Assembly (NCBI GenBank): GCA_002840905.1
Contig: PHDD01000015.1
Location: 1 to 64,000, forward strand
Length of the DNA stretch: 64,000 nt
Source of the DNA: Bacteroidetes bacterium HGW-Bacteroidetes-4
Lineage (GTDB): Bacteria; Bacteroidota; Bacteroidia; Bacteroidales; SZUA-534
Direction: 5' to 3'
The translations under genes were made by a program, and so were the position numbers. Positions 25,344-33,666 of this stretch are shown piece after piece; the first letter of the stretch is position 1; the number at the start of each line of letters is the position of its first letter. Under the pieces are notes generated by a model. That model had not been told where the DNA came from. It saw only the letters and a list, made by a program, of their open reading frames with translations, and made no database searches.

Positions 25344-26543
25344 ATGGAATCCATCCGCGAATTATACCGCATTGGTAAAGGGCCATCGAGCAGCCATACC
25401 ATGGGGCCAAAAAATGCCGCCGAACAGTTTTTACAACAAGTTCCCGATTCCGCAAACTATGTAGTTACCCTTTATGGCAGCCTGGCGGCTACCGGAAAAG
25501 GCCACCTTACCGGAGTTGCCATTGAAGAAACATTTGCAAAAAAAAACATGGAGTTGGTGTGGGAACCGACCACCTTTTTACCCAAGCACCCCAATGCCTT
25601 AAAATTTGAGGCTTTTGATGATGAAAGTAAGCTCCTCTCCACATGGACTGCTTACTCCATTGGTGGAGGAGCCATTGTTGACGACACCAGTGAAAGGGCC
25701 AGCGAAAGCATTTATCCATTGACTACCATGAAAGAGATACTGACATGGTGTGAGAAAAATGGAAAACAATTGTGGGAATATGTGGAACTGTACGAAGGAA
25801 AAGACCTGTGGATTTTTTTGGATGAAATATGGAAACAGATGGTACAATCCATTAAAAATGGATTGAGCAAAGAAGGAACCCTGCCGGGAGAACTTCACCT
25901 GGCTCGTAAAGCCGCTGTAATAAAAACCAAAGCCAATAGTTTTAACTTACCGCAGAAACGACGATCATAACTTTTTTCGTATGCTCTGGCGGTTTCTGAA
26001 GAAAATGCCGGCGGAGGAATAATTGTAACCGCTCCCACCTGCGGAGCTTGTGGCGCCCTACCTGCTGTATTGTATTACCAAAAGGAGTTGAACAAACTAA
26101 CCAACGAGCAAATTTTAAAAGCGCTGGCCACTGCCGGATTGATTGGGAACCTTGTAAAATTCAATGCCTCTATTTCGGGTGCTGAAGCCGGTTGCCAGGC
26201 TGAAATTGGAACAGCATGCGCTATGGCCTCAGGGGCTGCCACACAATTACTGGGCGGTTCCATTCATCAGATTGAATATGCCGCTGAAATGGGTATTGAG
26301 CACCATTTGGGGCTCACCTGCGACCCACTTTACGGATTGGTACAGATTCCCTGTATTGAACGCAATGCTTTTGCAGCTTCGCGTTCACTTAACCATGCTG
26401 CCTATGCCTTGGTATCGGATGGCCGGCATATTATTTCGTTCGACAAAGTGGTTAAAACCCTAAAACAAACCGGTTACGATTTACCCTCGCTATATAAAGA
26501 AACCTCGTTGGGAGGCCTGGCTATTTTCGGGAAAGAGGATTAG
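25344..26543 (+). pseudogene. sdaA: L-serine ammonia-lyase (Fe-S), interrupted by an in-frame TAA
   Basis: A single-chain iron-sulfur L-serine dehydratase that would convert serine to pyruvate and ammonia. The N-terminal domain has IGKGPSSSHTMGP near residue 12. The C-terminal domain has APTCGACG and [14 protein letters not shown] with the cluster cysteines. Codon 209 is TAA (25968-25970), while the reading frame before and after is the same and homology to the family runs straight through (KRRS[20 protein letters not shown]), so the lesion is one nonsense codon and not a frameshift. A TTA (Leu) to TAA change would explain it. It is not a natural SdaAB/SdaAA split, because the stop falls inside the alpha part and no start codon follows it closely. 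The alternatives are a true null mutation or a base-calling error. Confidence 0.9.
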
Positions 26544-26686
26544 CTTAAATGGAACTGTTCTATTGGCTACAACAAAGAAATATTATCACCAACCTTTACT
26601 TTGTCTCATGATAACACAGAAGGGAAAACCTACCTGAGGCAGGAGAATAAAACTTTACCCGCGGAAGGTTTTCCAATTAATAAGAA

Positions 26687-27181
26687 TTATTGTCTGAAAG
26701 CTGAAGCCTGTTGCACGTTAATTGCTTTGGCCAGTTGTTTGGCCTGCTCGTGCGAAATTTCGCCGGTAAAACACATTATTATCAGCTCATCGGGCTCCAC
26801 AACGGTCATTATAAGTTCTTCCACAAACTTGCCGTTATCGTTAACCAGAAAAGTTATTTCGGTGTCTCCGTCGTTTATTACCATAAGCTCCTTATACAAA
26901 TCTTCAGGCAAGCTTTGGTTCAGATCGAGCAGGGTATTATTGGTTACCTGGTCGATAATCAGAAAACTCAAATCGTCGAGATCCTTTAAAAATTCCTTTA
27001 CTTCCTTGTTTTCAACTTTATCGATAAAAAAGGAAGCAACTCCGGCGGGAACTTTAAAACTAATTGTTTTATCTGCTTTCCGGTACTCCCGGTAAAAATC
27101 TTTGTATTCTTTAGCTGAAAGCCCGGCTGTACTTAATAACGAAAGCAGGAGGGCTAAAACCAGTGTGCCAATTGTTTTCAT
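26687..27181 (-). CDS. DUF4252 domain protein, exported (copy 1)
   Basis: A 164-residue exported protein of the DUF4252 family, with unknown biochemical function. The signal peptide MKTIGTLVLA...GLSAKE is clear. The mature domain ends with the pattern VVEPDELIIMCFTGEIS, which the second copy shares as VKDPNEPVLLFFEGDIN. It is the last gene of the sigma/anti-sigma operon and lies 78 bases after its paralogue. In Bacteroidota such genes commonly sit next to ECF sigma factor genes, so a role in an envelope response is likely but inferred. Confidence 0.85.
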   Translation of the reverse strand: MKTIGTLVLALLLSLLSTAGLSAKEYKDFYREYRKADKTISFKVPAGVASFFIDKVENKEVKEFLKDLDDLSFLIIDQVTNNTLLDLNQSLPEDLYKELMVINDGDTEITFLVNDNGKFVEELIMTVVEPDELIIMCFTGEISHEQAKQLAKAINVQQASAFRQ

Positions 27182-27211
27182 AATAGTAGTTTTAAGGTTA
27201 AAAAGTTAATT

Positions 27212-27238
27212 ACCGGAACCTGACTTTCAGGCTCCGGT
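27212..27238. other. Intercistronic hairpin between the two DUF4252 genes
   Basis: ACCGGA-A-CCTGA pairs with TCAGG-C-TCCGGT around a short CTT-type loop (about 11 pairs, one mismatch). The T run is on the plus-strand side, so for the minus-strand operon it is more likely an mRNA processing or stability element than a strong terminator. Confidence 0.6.
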
Positions 27239-27259
27239 TTTTGGTTTTAAGGGTCAGTG

Positions 27260-27787
27260 CTATTTATTCTTTTCTTCTTCAACTTTTTCAAGATGCTCAA
27301 AGCCTTTAACATTCATGGTTTTTGACATTTTTGCAATCTGATTCAGGTTGATGTCGCCTTCGAAGAAAAGCAATACGGGTTCGTTGGGATCTTTAACAAT
27401 CATCACAAATTCAACTATTTTCCCGTTCGATTCGCGAACTTTAAAAACAATCTCTTCGGTTCCCTCTTTAACAATCATAAAGTCGTTATACAGGTTAGTC
27501 GGCAGAGCTTTCTGAATCTCATTGTAAAAGGACTGGTGCATTTCGTTGCCCAATTGTTTGCTTACCGTCAGAATCTTAATTCCTTTGATACTTTTAGTCA
27601 GGTTCTTCAAATCGGGATCCGATTTATCGGAAATTTTGGCAAACAAATCGAACATGTAGCTGGTGATGTAAACCGAAGTGTAGCCTTCTTTGCCCGAATA
27701 TTTTTCGAACAGGGTGTTTAACTGTGATTCCTGGGCCATGCTTAGCATGGGTAAAAGTGCTAACAGGATTACGATTAATTTTTTCAT
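27260..27787 (-). CDS. DUF4252 domain protein, exported (copy 2)
   Basis: A 175-residue exported DUF4252 protein, paralogue of the next gene downstream. Its signal peptide (MKKLIVILLALLPMLSMAQ) is cleaved near residue 18. The mature part shares with copy 1 the FEKYSGKEGYTSVYITSYMFDL-like opening region, the central LTVSKQLG stretch and the C-terminal FEGDIN block, and ends in a charged tail (KVEEEKNK) absent from copy 1. It follows the putative anti-sigma gene after a spacer holding a perfect 7-bp hairpin. The function is unknown. Confidence 0.86.
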   Translation of the reverse strand: MKKLIVILLALLPMLSMAQESQLNTLFEKYSGKEGYTSVYITSYMFDLFAKISDKSDPDLKNLTKSIKGIKILTVSKQLGNEMHQSFYNEIQKALPTNLYNDFMIVKEGTEEIVFKVRESNGKIVEFVMIVKDPNEPVLLFFEGDINLNQIAKMSKTMNVKGFEHLEKVEEEKNK

Positions 27788-27804
27788 TTTACTTGATTTT
27801 TAAA

Positions 27805-27822
27805 GCCTGCCCAACGGCAGGC
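27805..27822. other. Intercistronic hairpin (GCCTGCC/GGCAGGC)
   Basis: A perfect 7-bp G+C-rich stem with a 4-nt loop between the anti-sigma and DUF4252 genes. Only a weak T run follows on the minus strand (TTTAAAAA), so partial termination or mRNA stabilisation are both possible. Confidence 0.55.
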
Positions 27823-27833
27823 GGGGTTAATAA

Positions 27834-28316
27834 CTATTTTCTTACAATTAATAAATCGGCCGGTTTGTTTAATTTTTCCATGTAATTTAAACCTGAGGTA
27901 CCTTTGTTTAAATTCGATGAAAGAGTATTCATGGCCTGTTTTGAATAGGCAATTGCTTCTTGTTTGTCGGTTATGGGCTTGCCGTTAACATATGCATACA
28001 CAATTTGATCCTGTGGATTGCTAAGCATAAAAAGCATGGCAAAAGCAATGAGCGAGGCGGCTACGGCGGTGGTCAAACCAAAGTAAACTTTGCGTACTTT
28101 ATGGGATTTATGCTGCTCAATCAGCTTATCAAAATCGATGTTTACGGTTTCCTTTGCTTCGTCATCGTAAAGCGAAAACATGGACTGGGCTTCCAGCAGT
28201 TCGGCATCGCTTCCCACATATAATTTCAGTAAGTTGCGCAGTTGCCTGTCTTCCTGTTTCGAGGTTTGCCCCTCGTAATATTTCTCCAGTAATTGTTTCA
28301 TATCAGACCGTTCCAT
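27834..28316 (-). CDS. Putative anti-sigma factor, single-pass membrane protein
   Basis: A 160-residue protein with a charged N-terminal cytoplasmic part (MKQLLEKYYEGQTSKQEDRQL), one transmembrane helix at about 78-98 (LTTAVAASLIAFAMLFML) and a short outer part. The topology and the position directly after an ECF sigma gene match Bacteroidota anti-sigma factors without a zinc motif. No ZAS-type HxxxCxxC motif is present. The ATG at 28316 overlaps the end of the sigma gene by 14 bases. A second ATG at 28301, just beyond the sigma stop, aligns better with similar proteins. Either way the pair is translationally coupled. Confidence 0.75.
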   Translation of the reverse strand: MERSDMKQLLEKYYEGQTSKQEDRQLRNLLKLYVGSDAELLEAQSMFSLYDDEAKETVNIDFDKLIEQHKSHKVRKVYFGLTTAVAASLIAFAMLFMLSNPQDQIVYAYVNGKPITDKQEAIAYSKQAMNTLSSNLNKGTSGLNYMEKLNKPADLLIVRK

Positions 28317-28812
28317 AACTCATAATATTTTTTATTTCTTCTCTAACTTTTTTTCTTGCTCTTGATAAATTAACCCGGATGGTTTCAATACTCATAGCAA
28401 CCAACGGAGCAATTTCTTCAAAATCATAATCTTCAACATCGCGCAAATGAATAATGGTTTTCTGCGGCTCGGGCAATTGATTAATAATTTGTTTAATCTG
28501 CAAGCTCAAATCCTTTGTTTCCAAATCGTAGGCGCCAATTACCGTGTCTTTATGGTATTTAATGTCGTTGCTTTTGTTAAACCGGGTATTTTTACGCCGG
28601 GCTTTGTCCAGACTCATGTTTTTAACCGTAGTCATGGCAAGCGCTTCCAGATTATTGTAATGAGGTAGTTCATCGCGCATATTCCAGAATTTTAAAAGAA
28701 CATCCTGCACCACATCCTGTGCTTCGGTTTCATCGTTAAGGATTCGCTTAGAAAAACGGTAAAGTTTATCTTTCAGAACAAATACCTTTACTTTAAATTC
28801 TTCGCTATCCAT
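28303..28812 (-). CDS. ECF-type RNA polymerase sigma factor
   Basis: A sigma-70 family ECF factor of about 170 residues. Region 2 contains NDETEAQDVVQDVLLKFW (the conserved -10 recognition helix) and region 4 ends with the helix-turn-helix ...DYDFEEIAPLVAMSIETIRVNLSRARKKVR. The ATG at 28812 (MDSEEFKVKV) was chosen over 28878 because it starts the region-2 helix directly. It leads a four-gene minus-strand operon with a membrane anti-sigma and two DUF4252 proteins, suggesting a self-contained envelope signalling unit. No autoregulated promoter could be identified by eye. Confidence 0.92.
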   Translation of the reverse strand: MDSEEFKVKVFVLKDKLYRFSKRILNDETEAQDVVQDVLLKFWNMRDELPHYNNLEALAMTTVKNMSLDKARRKNTRFNKSNDIKYHKDTVIGAYDLETKDLSLQIKQIINQLPEPQKTIIHLRDVEDYDFEEIAPLVAMSIETIRVNLSRARKKVREEIKNIMSYGTV

Positions 28813-29098
28813 TTTTTGTATCGTTATTTTTGTTTTACAAGCCGAAGACGCAACAATCTTAATTTTATAACACCCCAATCTTAAAAAAATGGTTTTTTTC
28901 TTTTTATTGTATTGACAACTTATTCTATTCCATTGTATTTGTGATTTTTATAGGATTATTGTAAAAGTTAATTTCGAATAGTAAAAAACTAAAAATACGT
29001 AATTCCCAACATTTGCAAACCAAATTCAAATTCAAAAAAGACGATGTTCTTTAATTTGAACAGAATTTCCCTTAATTTTGATGCAGAAAATAAAAGTG

Positions 29099-29656
29099 AT
29101 GCAGAATCTGATTTATATAATACTTTTGCTATGGTTGGGAACAGCATGTCAAAATAACCCTCAAAAGGTTAATAACAAGCCACATGCCTATGAATTGACA
29201 CAAAACATAAAAGCATGTAAAATTTACAGTTCCGATTTTGCCATTCTTAATCCCAACGAAAGAGGAAGCCTGATTCAGGAATTCCGTTTCAGTAATAAAG
29301 GTTATGTAAATGAACTGATTCGCTACGATATGAATGGTGAAATCCTGGCCCGGTTCGACATCACAGGCGAAAACACACCTTTTCCCTTACCCGGAGCAAA
29401 GGAATATATGGATACCGTACTTACGGTGATAGAATTCGATAAACTGGGAGCCATAAAGCATAAAGAAATCCGCAGCTACAATGCTGATGGATTTTTAATT
29501 GAAGTAAATATAAGGGATGCCGATAATAGCCTTATCAACAAAAACACCTATGAATACCATCCCAACGGTCTAATTCATAAAGATATTTATTGGGATACAG
29601 AACTGGATAAGCCCAAACAAATTATCTGGTACGAATATGAATTTATTACGAACTAA
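29099..29656 (+). CDS. Hypothetical lipoprotein
   Basis: A protein of about 185 residues and unknown function. The N-terminus MQNLIYIILLLWLGTAC is a lipoprotein signal with lipobox LGTAC. The mature part contains repeated short beta patterns (FSNKGYVNELIRYDMNGE, YNADGFLIEVNIRD, YHPNGLIHKDIYWD) that look like RHS/MORN-like repeat strands. A TAATTTTG box at 29073-29080 puts transcription near 29086, which excludes the upstream ATG at 29081 and favours 29099. Its 3' end overlaps the converging FeoB-associated gene by 11 bases. Confidence 0.72.
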   Translation: MQNLIYIILLLWLGTACQNNPQKVNNKPHAYELTQNIKACKIYSSDFAILNPNERGSLIQEFRFSNKGYVNELIRYDMNGEILARFDITGENTPFPLPGAKEYMDTVLTVIEFDKLGAIKHKEIRSYNADGFLIEVNIRDADNSLINKNTYEYHPNGLIHKDIYWDTELDKPKQIIWYEYEFITN

Positions 29657-29831
29657 TTTTATGAGTATCGACCAACGATTTCAATTCACATTTTGAGGTA
29701 CAACCGGAACAACCATCAGCGCACGAGCGTTGATTACGTGCGAATAATTTCTGTACCAGTTTTTTTCCGGCAATAAAAAATGCCACTCCCAGAATTATAA
29801 AAGTTATTATATTAAATACAAGTGTTTCCAT
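29646..29831 (-). CDS. FeoB-associated Cys-rich membrane protein
   Basis: A 61-residue protein with one N-terminal membrane helix (residues 6-24) and a cysteine cluster CADGCSGCTSKC, the hallmark of the FeoB-associated Cys-rich family that replaces FeoC in many Bacteroidota and Firmicutes. It lies 53 bases after feoAB on the same strand. The cysteines probably bind iron or an Fe-S cluster on the cytoplasmic face; this is inferred from the family, not shown. The last 11 bases overlap the converging lipoprotein gene. Confidence 0.88.
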   Translation of the reverse strand: METLVFNIITFIILGVAFFIAGKKLVQKLFARNQRSCADGCSGCTSKCELKSLVDTHKISS

Positions 29832-29884
29832 TGTTATTCTCCTTTATTGTTTACTAAAACAATTGATTTAATTAATGGTTCGGA

Positions 29885-32374
29885 TTATACAAAAAACCGG
29901 CTCCCTACCTGGTAAACAACATACGAAAGTATCCAGGCAATTCCGGTGGTGTAGGTCACCATAAACAATGCCCAGCGCCAGCGGCCCGATTCTTTGGCAA
30001 TAGCACTGATTACCCCTACGCAAGGTGAATAAATTAGCACAAATATCAGAAATGCCAGTGCAATTACCGGAGTCAAAGCAGCCTGACCGGCTTTTGGGCC
30101 GGTTTCGTATTTCAGGTTGCGCAAACTCTCCACCATTTTTTGCGCATCTTCGCTTTCGCCGTTATTGGTTTGCAATAAAACACCCAAAGTGCTCACCACA
30201 ACCTCTTTAGCTGCCGTTCCGCTTAAAAGGGCAATTCCCATACGCCATTCAAAACCCAGCGGACGAATGGCCGGTTCAATAAAATGTCCGATGCGGCCCA
30301 GCCAGCTTTTTTCGAGTTGCTCGCTTGCCATCTGGTTTTGAATTTGAACCTTTTGAAATTGCAATGCTGCTATCTCAGTTTCGTCCAATGGAACATGCAA
30401 TTGGGTTTCAATAAACTCCAATTGCTGGGCGTAATCTTTACTGTAAATTACTTCGCGGGGGAAATAGCCCAAAGCCCATATTATAATAACCGCAATCAGA
30501 ATTACCCCGCCAACTTTCTGTACGTATTGCGCCGATTTGTCCCACATGTGTTTTACTGTCGATTTTAACGATGGAATTCGGTAAGGTGGCAACTCCATTA
30601 CAAAAGGTGCTTCTTTGGTTTTAAACAAAGTTTTATTGAACAGGTGCGCCGTACCCACAGCCAACAGAATCCCGGTAAGGTAAAGACTGATTAAAACCAG
30701 GGTTGGATTCTCAGGAAAAAACGCTCCGATAAAGAGAATATAAACCGGCAATCGTGCACTACACGACATAAAGGGTGTTATAAGCATGGTTAGCAAACGG
30801 TCGGTGCGGTTCCGGATAGTTCGGGTTGCCATTATGGCAGGCACATTACACCCAAATCCCATAATTAAAGGAATGAAAGAGCGGCCATGCAAACCAATTT
30901 TATGCATTACCTTGTCCATCATAAACGCTGCACGGGCCATATAGCCGGTATCTTCCATAAAGGAAATAAACAAAAATAGAATAATGATATTGGGTAGAAA
31001 TACCAGTACACTGCCCACTCCACTAATTATTCCATCGGTAAGCAAATCGTTAAACATTCCCTGGGGCAGCGTTTCTTTTAAAAGACCATTTAAATAGCTG
31101 AAGCCCATATCAATCCAGTCCATTGGATAGCTACCCAGCGTAAAGGTACTATAGAACATTATGAACATGAAAAATAAAAACAAAGGAACTCCCAATATAT
31201 GATTGGTTAGTATCTTATCGATGGCGTTGGTATAATGCCAACGTTTTGATTCTCCTTGCTTCAGTGTTTCTTTTAAAGCCCCACTGATAAAACCGTATTT
31301 GGCATCGGTAATAATGGCTTCAGTGTTTTCGCTAAACAAACTTTCAATTCGCGATACTTCTTTGTAAGTGGTTTTTAACACTTCTTTATTATCACTGTGC
31401 CTTGAAACAAAGCGAATCGCATGTCCATCCTGTTCAAGCAGTTTAACCGACAAGAATCTTGGCGACATGGCTGATATCAAATGCTTATCGTCCTTAATGT
31501 GCTGACGGATTTCTTTAATCGATTGCTCCACTTCTTTTCCATAATTAATATGGATGTGCCTTACATTGGGGTCGCGGTTTTCATAAACATCAATTATTTT
31601 ATGGAACAATTCATTAATCCCCTGGCCTTTTGTAGCTACTGTTGGAATAATAGGAATACCGAGCAATTTGCTGAGCTTTTTAATATCGAGCAAGGTTCCT
31701 GAATTCTCCAAATCGTCGTACATGTTTAACGCAATAACTACTTTAATGTCCATGTCGATGAGCTGTGTGGTAAGGTAAAGATTCCGCTCCAGGTTCGATG
31801 CATCGACCACATTAACCACAATATCGGGGTTGTTGTGAAAAATATGCTTGCGAACGTAAAGCTCCTCCGGTGTGTAGGCGGTAAGTGAATAAGTTCCGGG
31901 CAAATCAAACAACTCAAAATGGTAGCCTTGAAACGTATATTTATTTTGTTTGGCTTCGACAGTTACGCCGCTGTAATTTCCCACATGTTCTTTTGCACCA
32001 GAAACATAATTAAAAAGCGATGTTTTTCCGCAATTCGGATTCCCCACAAAAGCCACGCTAATCTTTTTACTGTGTTGGTTAACCGAAGTCTTTATTTTTT
32101 CGAGATCGATAATTCCTTCGTATTGTATTTCGGGCAACGAAGCGGCAATACTGGGAGTAATAACCTCAATTAAATGAGCCTCCGACGGACGCAGCGACAC
32201 GTGATAACCCATTACATTGTACTCGACAGGTCCCCGAAAAGGAGTTTTTTTTATCACCTCAACCAATTGTCCTTTCACAAAGCCCATCTCCATAATGCGC
32301 TTGCGGAATGAACCATAGCCTTTTACTTTAACAATTACGGCTTTTTCGCCGGCATTTATATCTGAAAGATTCAT
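29885..32374 (-). CDS. feoB: Ferrous iron transporter, FeoA-FeoB fusion
   Basis: The main ferrous-iron importer of anaerobes, here a fused FeoAB of 829 residues. An SH3-like FeoA domain (about 1-75) is followed by a GTPase with G1 GNPNCGKT, G3 DLPG and G4 NMYD, then a GDI-like helical region and two gate domains with FIPLIMGFGCNVPAIMATR and GTAAKEVVVST in the membrane part. The ATG at 32374 begins the canonical FeoA start (MNLSDINAGEKA); 32389 is the alternative. The small Cys-rich partner follows. The promoter region has a 15-bp palindrome that could be an iron-regulator site. Confidence 0.95.
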   Translation of the reverse strand: MNLSDINAGEKAVIVKVKGYGSFRKRIMEMGFVKGQLVEVIKKTPFRGPVEYNVMGYHVSLRPSEAHLIEVITPSIAASLPEIQYEGIIDLEKIKTSVNQHSKKISVAFVGNPNCGKTSLFNYVSGAKEHVGNYSGVTVEAKQNKYTFQGYHFELFDLPGTYSLTAYTPEELYVRKHIFHNNPDIVVNVVDASNLERNLYLTTQLIDMDIKVVIALNMYDDLENSGTLLDIKKLSKLLGIPIIPTVATKGQGINELFHKIIDVYENRDPNVRHIHINYGKEVEQSIKEIRQHIKDDKHLISAMSPRFLSVKLLEQDGHAIRFVSRHSDNKEVLKTTYKEVSRIESLFSENTEAIITDAKYGFISGALKETLKQGESKRWHYTNAIDKILTNHILGVPLFLFFMFIMFYSTFTLGSYPMDWIDMGFSYLNGLLKETLPQGMFNDLLTDGIISGVGSVLVFLPNIIILFLFISFMEDTGYMARAAFMMDKVMHKIGLHGRSFIPLIMGFGCNVPAIMATRTIRNRTDRLLTMLITPFMSCSARLPVYILFIGAFFPENPTLVLISLYLTGILLAVGTAHLFNKTLFKTKEAPFVMELPPYRIPSLKSTVKHMWDKSAQYVQKVGGVILIAVIIIWALGYFPREVIYSKDYAQQLEFIETQLHVPLDETEIAALQFQKVQIQNQMASEQLEKSWLGRIGHFIEPAIRPLGFEWRMGIALLSGTAAKEVVVSTLGVLLQTNNGESEDAQKMVESLRNLKYETGPKAGQAALTPVIALAFLIFVLIYSPCVGVISAIAKESGRWRWALFMVTYTTGIAWILSYVVYQVGSRFFV

Positions 32375-32433
32375 AATTAACTGCTTCAAATGCCGGATTT
32401 ATTTCTTTGAAATCCCCCGGCATATTAACGCTG

Positions 32434-32485
32434 CAAAAATAGTGTTTTTTATTTATTTAGAATGATTTAAAATAAGATTCTTATT
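32434..32485 (-). promoter_or_regulatory. feoAB promoter box with upstream palindromic operator candidate
   Basis: On the minus strand TATTTTTG (32441-32434) matches the lineage's -7 box. About 30 bases upstream is a perfect palindrome, AATAAG-ATT-CTTATT (32471-32485), near where a -33 element would be; no TTG is present there. The position suits a repressor or activator. The sequence does not clearly match the classic Fur or DtxR boxes. Confidence 0.5.
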
Positions 32486-32586
32486 ATGACAGATCGCAGC
32501 TTTTAAGCAATTATTTTGGCAGTATTTTTGTTTTATAAAGCACTTTGCTTGTTTAGTTTTGTTACCTTACAGAAATCTTTGAAACC

Positions 32587-33366
32587 ATGGAAGACAATTT
32601 ATACGACAAACTAAAGTCGCTCACCGGAAAATTTCCGGACAAATTAAATATTTTAGAAGAACAAATCGACGTAAAACTCCAGATGGAGTATTTTAAACAT
32701 TCCAGCAAGCTAAAAAAGAAAACGGAAGTTGCTGTTGGTTTAACGCTTAATGATTTACCCGATATTTACGCCCCGGAACACACCAATGAAAGTATTAAAG
32801 AACAGTTGATAAAGCTGGCATCGATGGACGATCCCAAAGCCTACCGGATTATTGAAGACTATTTAAAGAATGGCCGTCCCGAACTCCGAGACTGGACCCT
32901 TTTGGCACAGCAAGAAAGTAAAATGCTACTCGAAAGTTCCCTGCTCGACGAGAATCAGATTTTTATAAGTACCGGATTGGGGGGTCGTGGAAACATGCTC
33001 CGTTATTTTATTGTATTTATTGGCGAAGAACCCCATGAATTCAATGAATTTCAAAAAAACATTATTTCATCGGAGTTTAGTTTTGCTTTAAAAAACAACC
33101 AGTCGGAGTTAGAAAAAATTACTTTTGATGACAATCTGGCTACCCTTTTGGTATTAATTCCTTTTGAAGTGCCGTTTCAAAAAGTTTTTCGCGATGCCAT
33201 TACCGAATGCAATAATTACGGAAATTTTTTAAAACCCAATTTTTTGGTAACCAATGTAAAAACATTAACTACCCAGGAGATTCACGACTTTATTCAACAT
33301 AACGAATTGCCTGACTCCAACGACTTCGACAATTTATCACTAAACCCCGAATCGGATGAAACATAA
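32587..33366 (+). CDS. Hypothetical cytoplasmic protein
   Basis: I do not recognise this 259-residue protein. It is acidic, has no signal peptide or membrane helix and ends in a very acidic tail. The N-terminal third is helical and charged. The centre has a Gly-rich turn (FISTGLGGRGNMLRYF) followed by a beta strand (IVFIG), and the last third reads like an alternating beta-alpha fold (LATLLVLIPFEVP). Its stop overlaps the start of the thiamine-binding gene by 11 bases and Dabb follows 11 bases later, so the three are probably cotranscribed. No function is proposed. Confidence 0.78.
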   Translation: MEDNLYDKLKSLTGKFPDKLNILEEQIDVKLQMEYFKHSSKLKKKTEVAVGLTLNDLPDIYAPEHTNESIKEQLIKLASMDDPKAYRIIEDYLKNGRPELRDWTLLAQQESKMLLESSLLDENQIFISTGLGGRGNMLRYFIVFIGEEPHEFNEFQKNIISSEFSFALKNNQSELEKITFDDNLATLLVLIPFEVPFQKVFRDAITECNNYGNFLKPNFLVTNVKTLTTQEIHDFIQHNELPDSNDFDNLSLNPESDET

Positions 33367-33655
33367 AATTAACCTGGCGCTCCAGGTTTTACCCAGAGCA
33401 ACAGATAAAGACAGTTATACTTTGGTTGATGAGGCCATTGAAATTATTAAACAATCAGGTTTAAACTACCGGGTATGCCCTTTTGAAACAGTTATCGAAG
33501 GTTATTACGATGAGTTAATGGAAGTGGTAAAAAAAGTTCACGAGGCTTGTTATGCTGCCGGAACTGAAACCATGATGACTTACATAAAAATTCAATCGTC
33601 GGCTCAAAACCATGTTACTATCGATAACAAAATGGAAAAATACGATAACCAATAG
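33356..33655 (+). CDS. Thiamine-binding protein, MTH1187/YkoF family
   Basis: A 99-residue member of the MTH1187/YkoF-like thiamine-binding family (formerly DUF77) with a ferredoxin-like fold. The start INLALQVLPRATDKDSYTLVDEAIEIIKQSGL, the middle YRVCPFETVIEGYYDELMEVVKK and the end TMMTYIKIQ follow the family pattern, including the conserved glutamate in FETVIEG. It may bind the hydroxymethylpyrimidine part of thiamine. No thiamine transporter gene or TPP riboswitch is nearby. It overlaps the upstream hypothetical gene by 11 bases. Confidence 0.83.
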   Translation: MKHKINLALQVLPRATDKDSYTLVDEAIEIIKQSGLNYRVCPFETVIEGYYDELMEVVKKVHEACYAAGTETMMTYIKIQSSAQNHVTIDNKMEKYDNQ

Positions 33656-33666
33656 CGTACCCTGCC

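Noticed and set aside
25971-26543. Separate SdaA alpha subunit or a frameshift
   Set aside because: The frame is identical on both sides of the stop. No start codon lies just after it, and the stop cuts through the alpha domain, so neither a natural split nor a frameshift fits.
26601-27095. Plus-strand 164-residue ORF
   Set aside because: It lies opposite the DUF4252 gene, which has a signal peptide and family similarity. The plus-strand product is Ser-rich and featureless.
33356-33655. TPP riboswitch near the thiamine-binding gene
   Set aside because: No CTGAGA/ACCTGATC-type core was found upstream.
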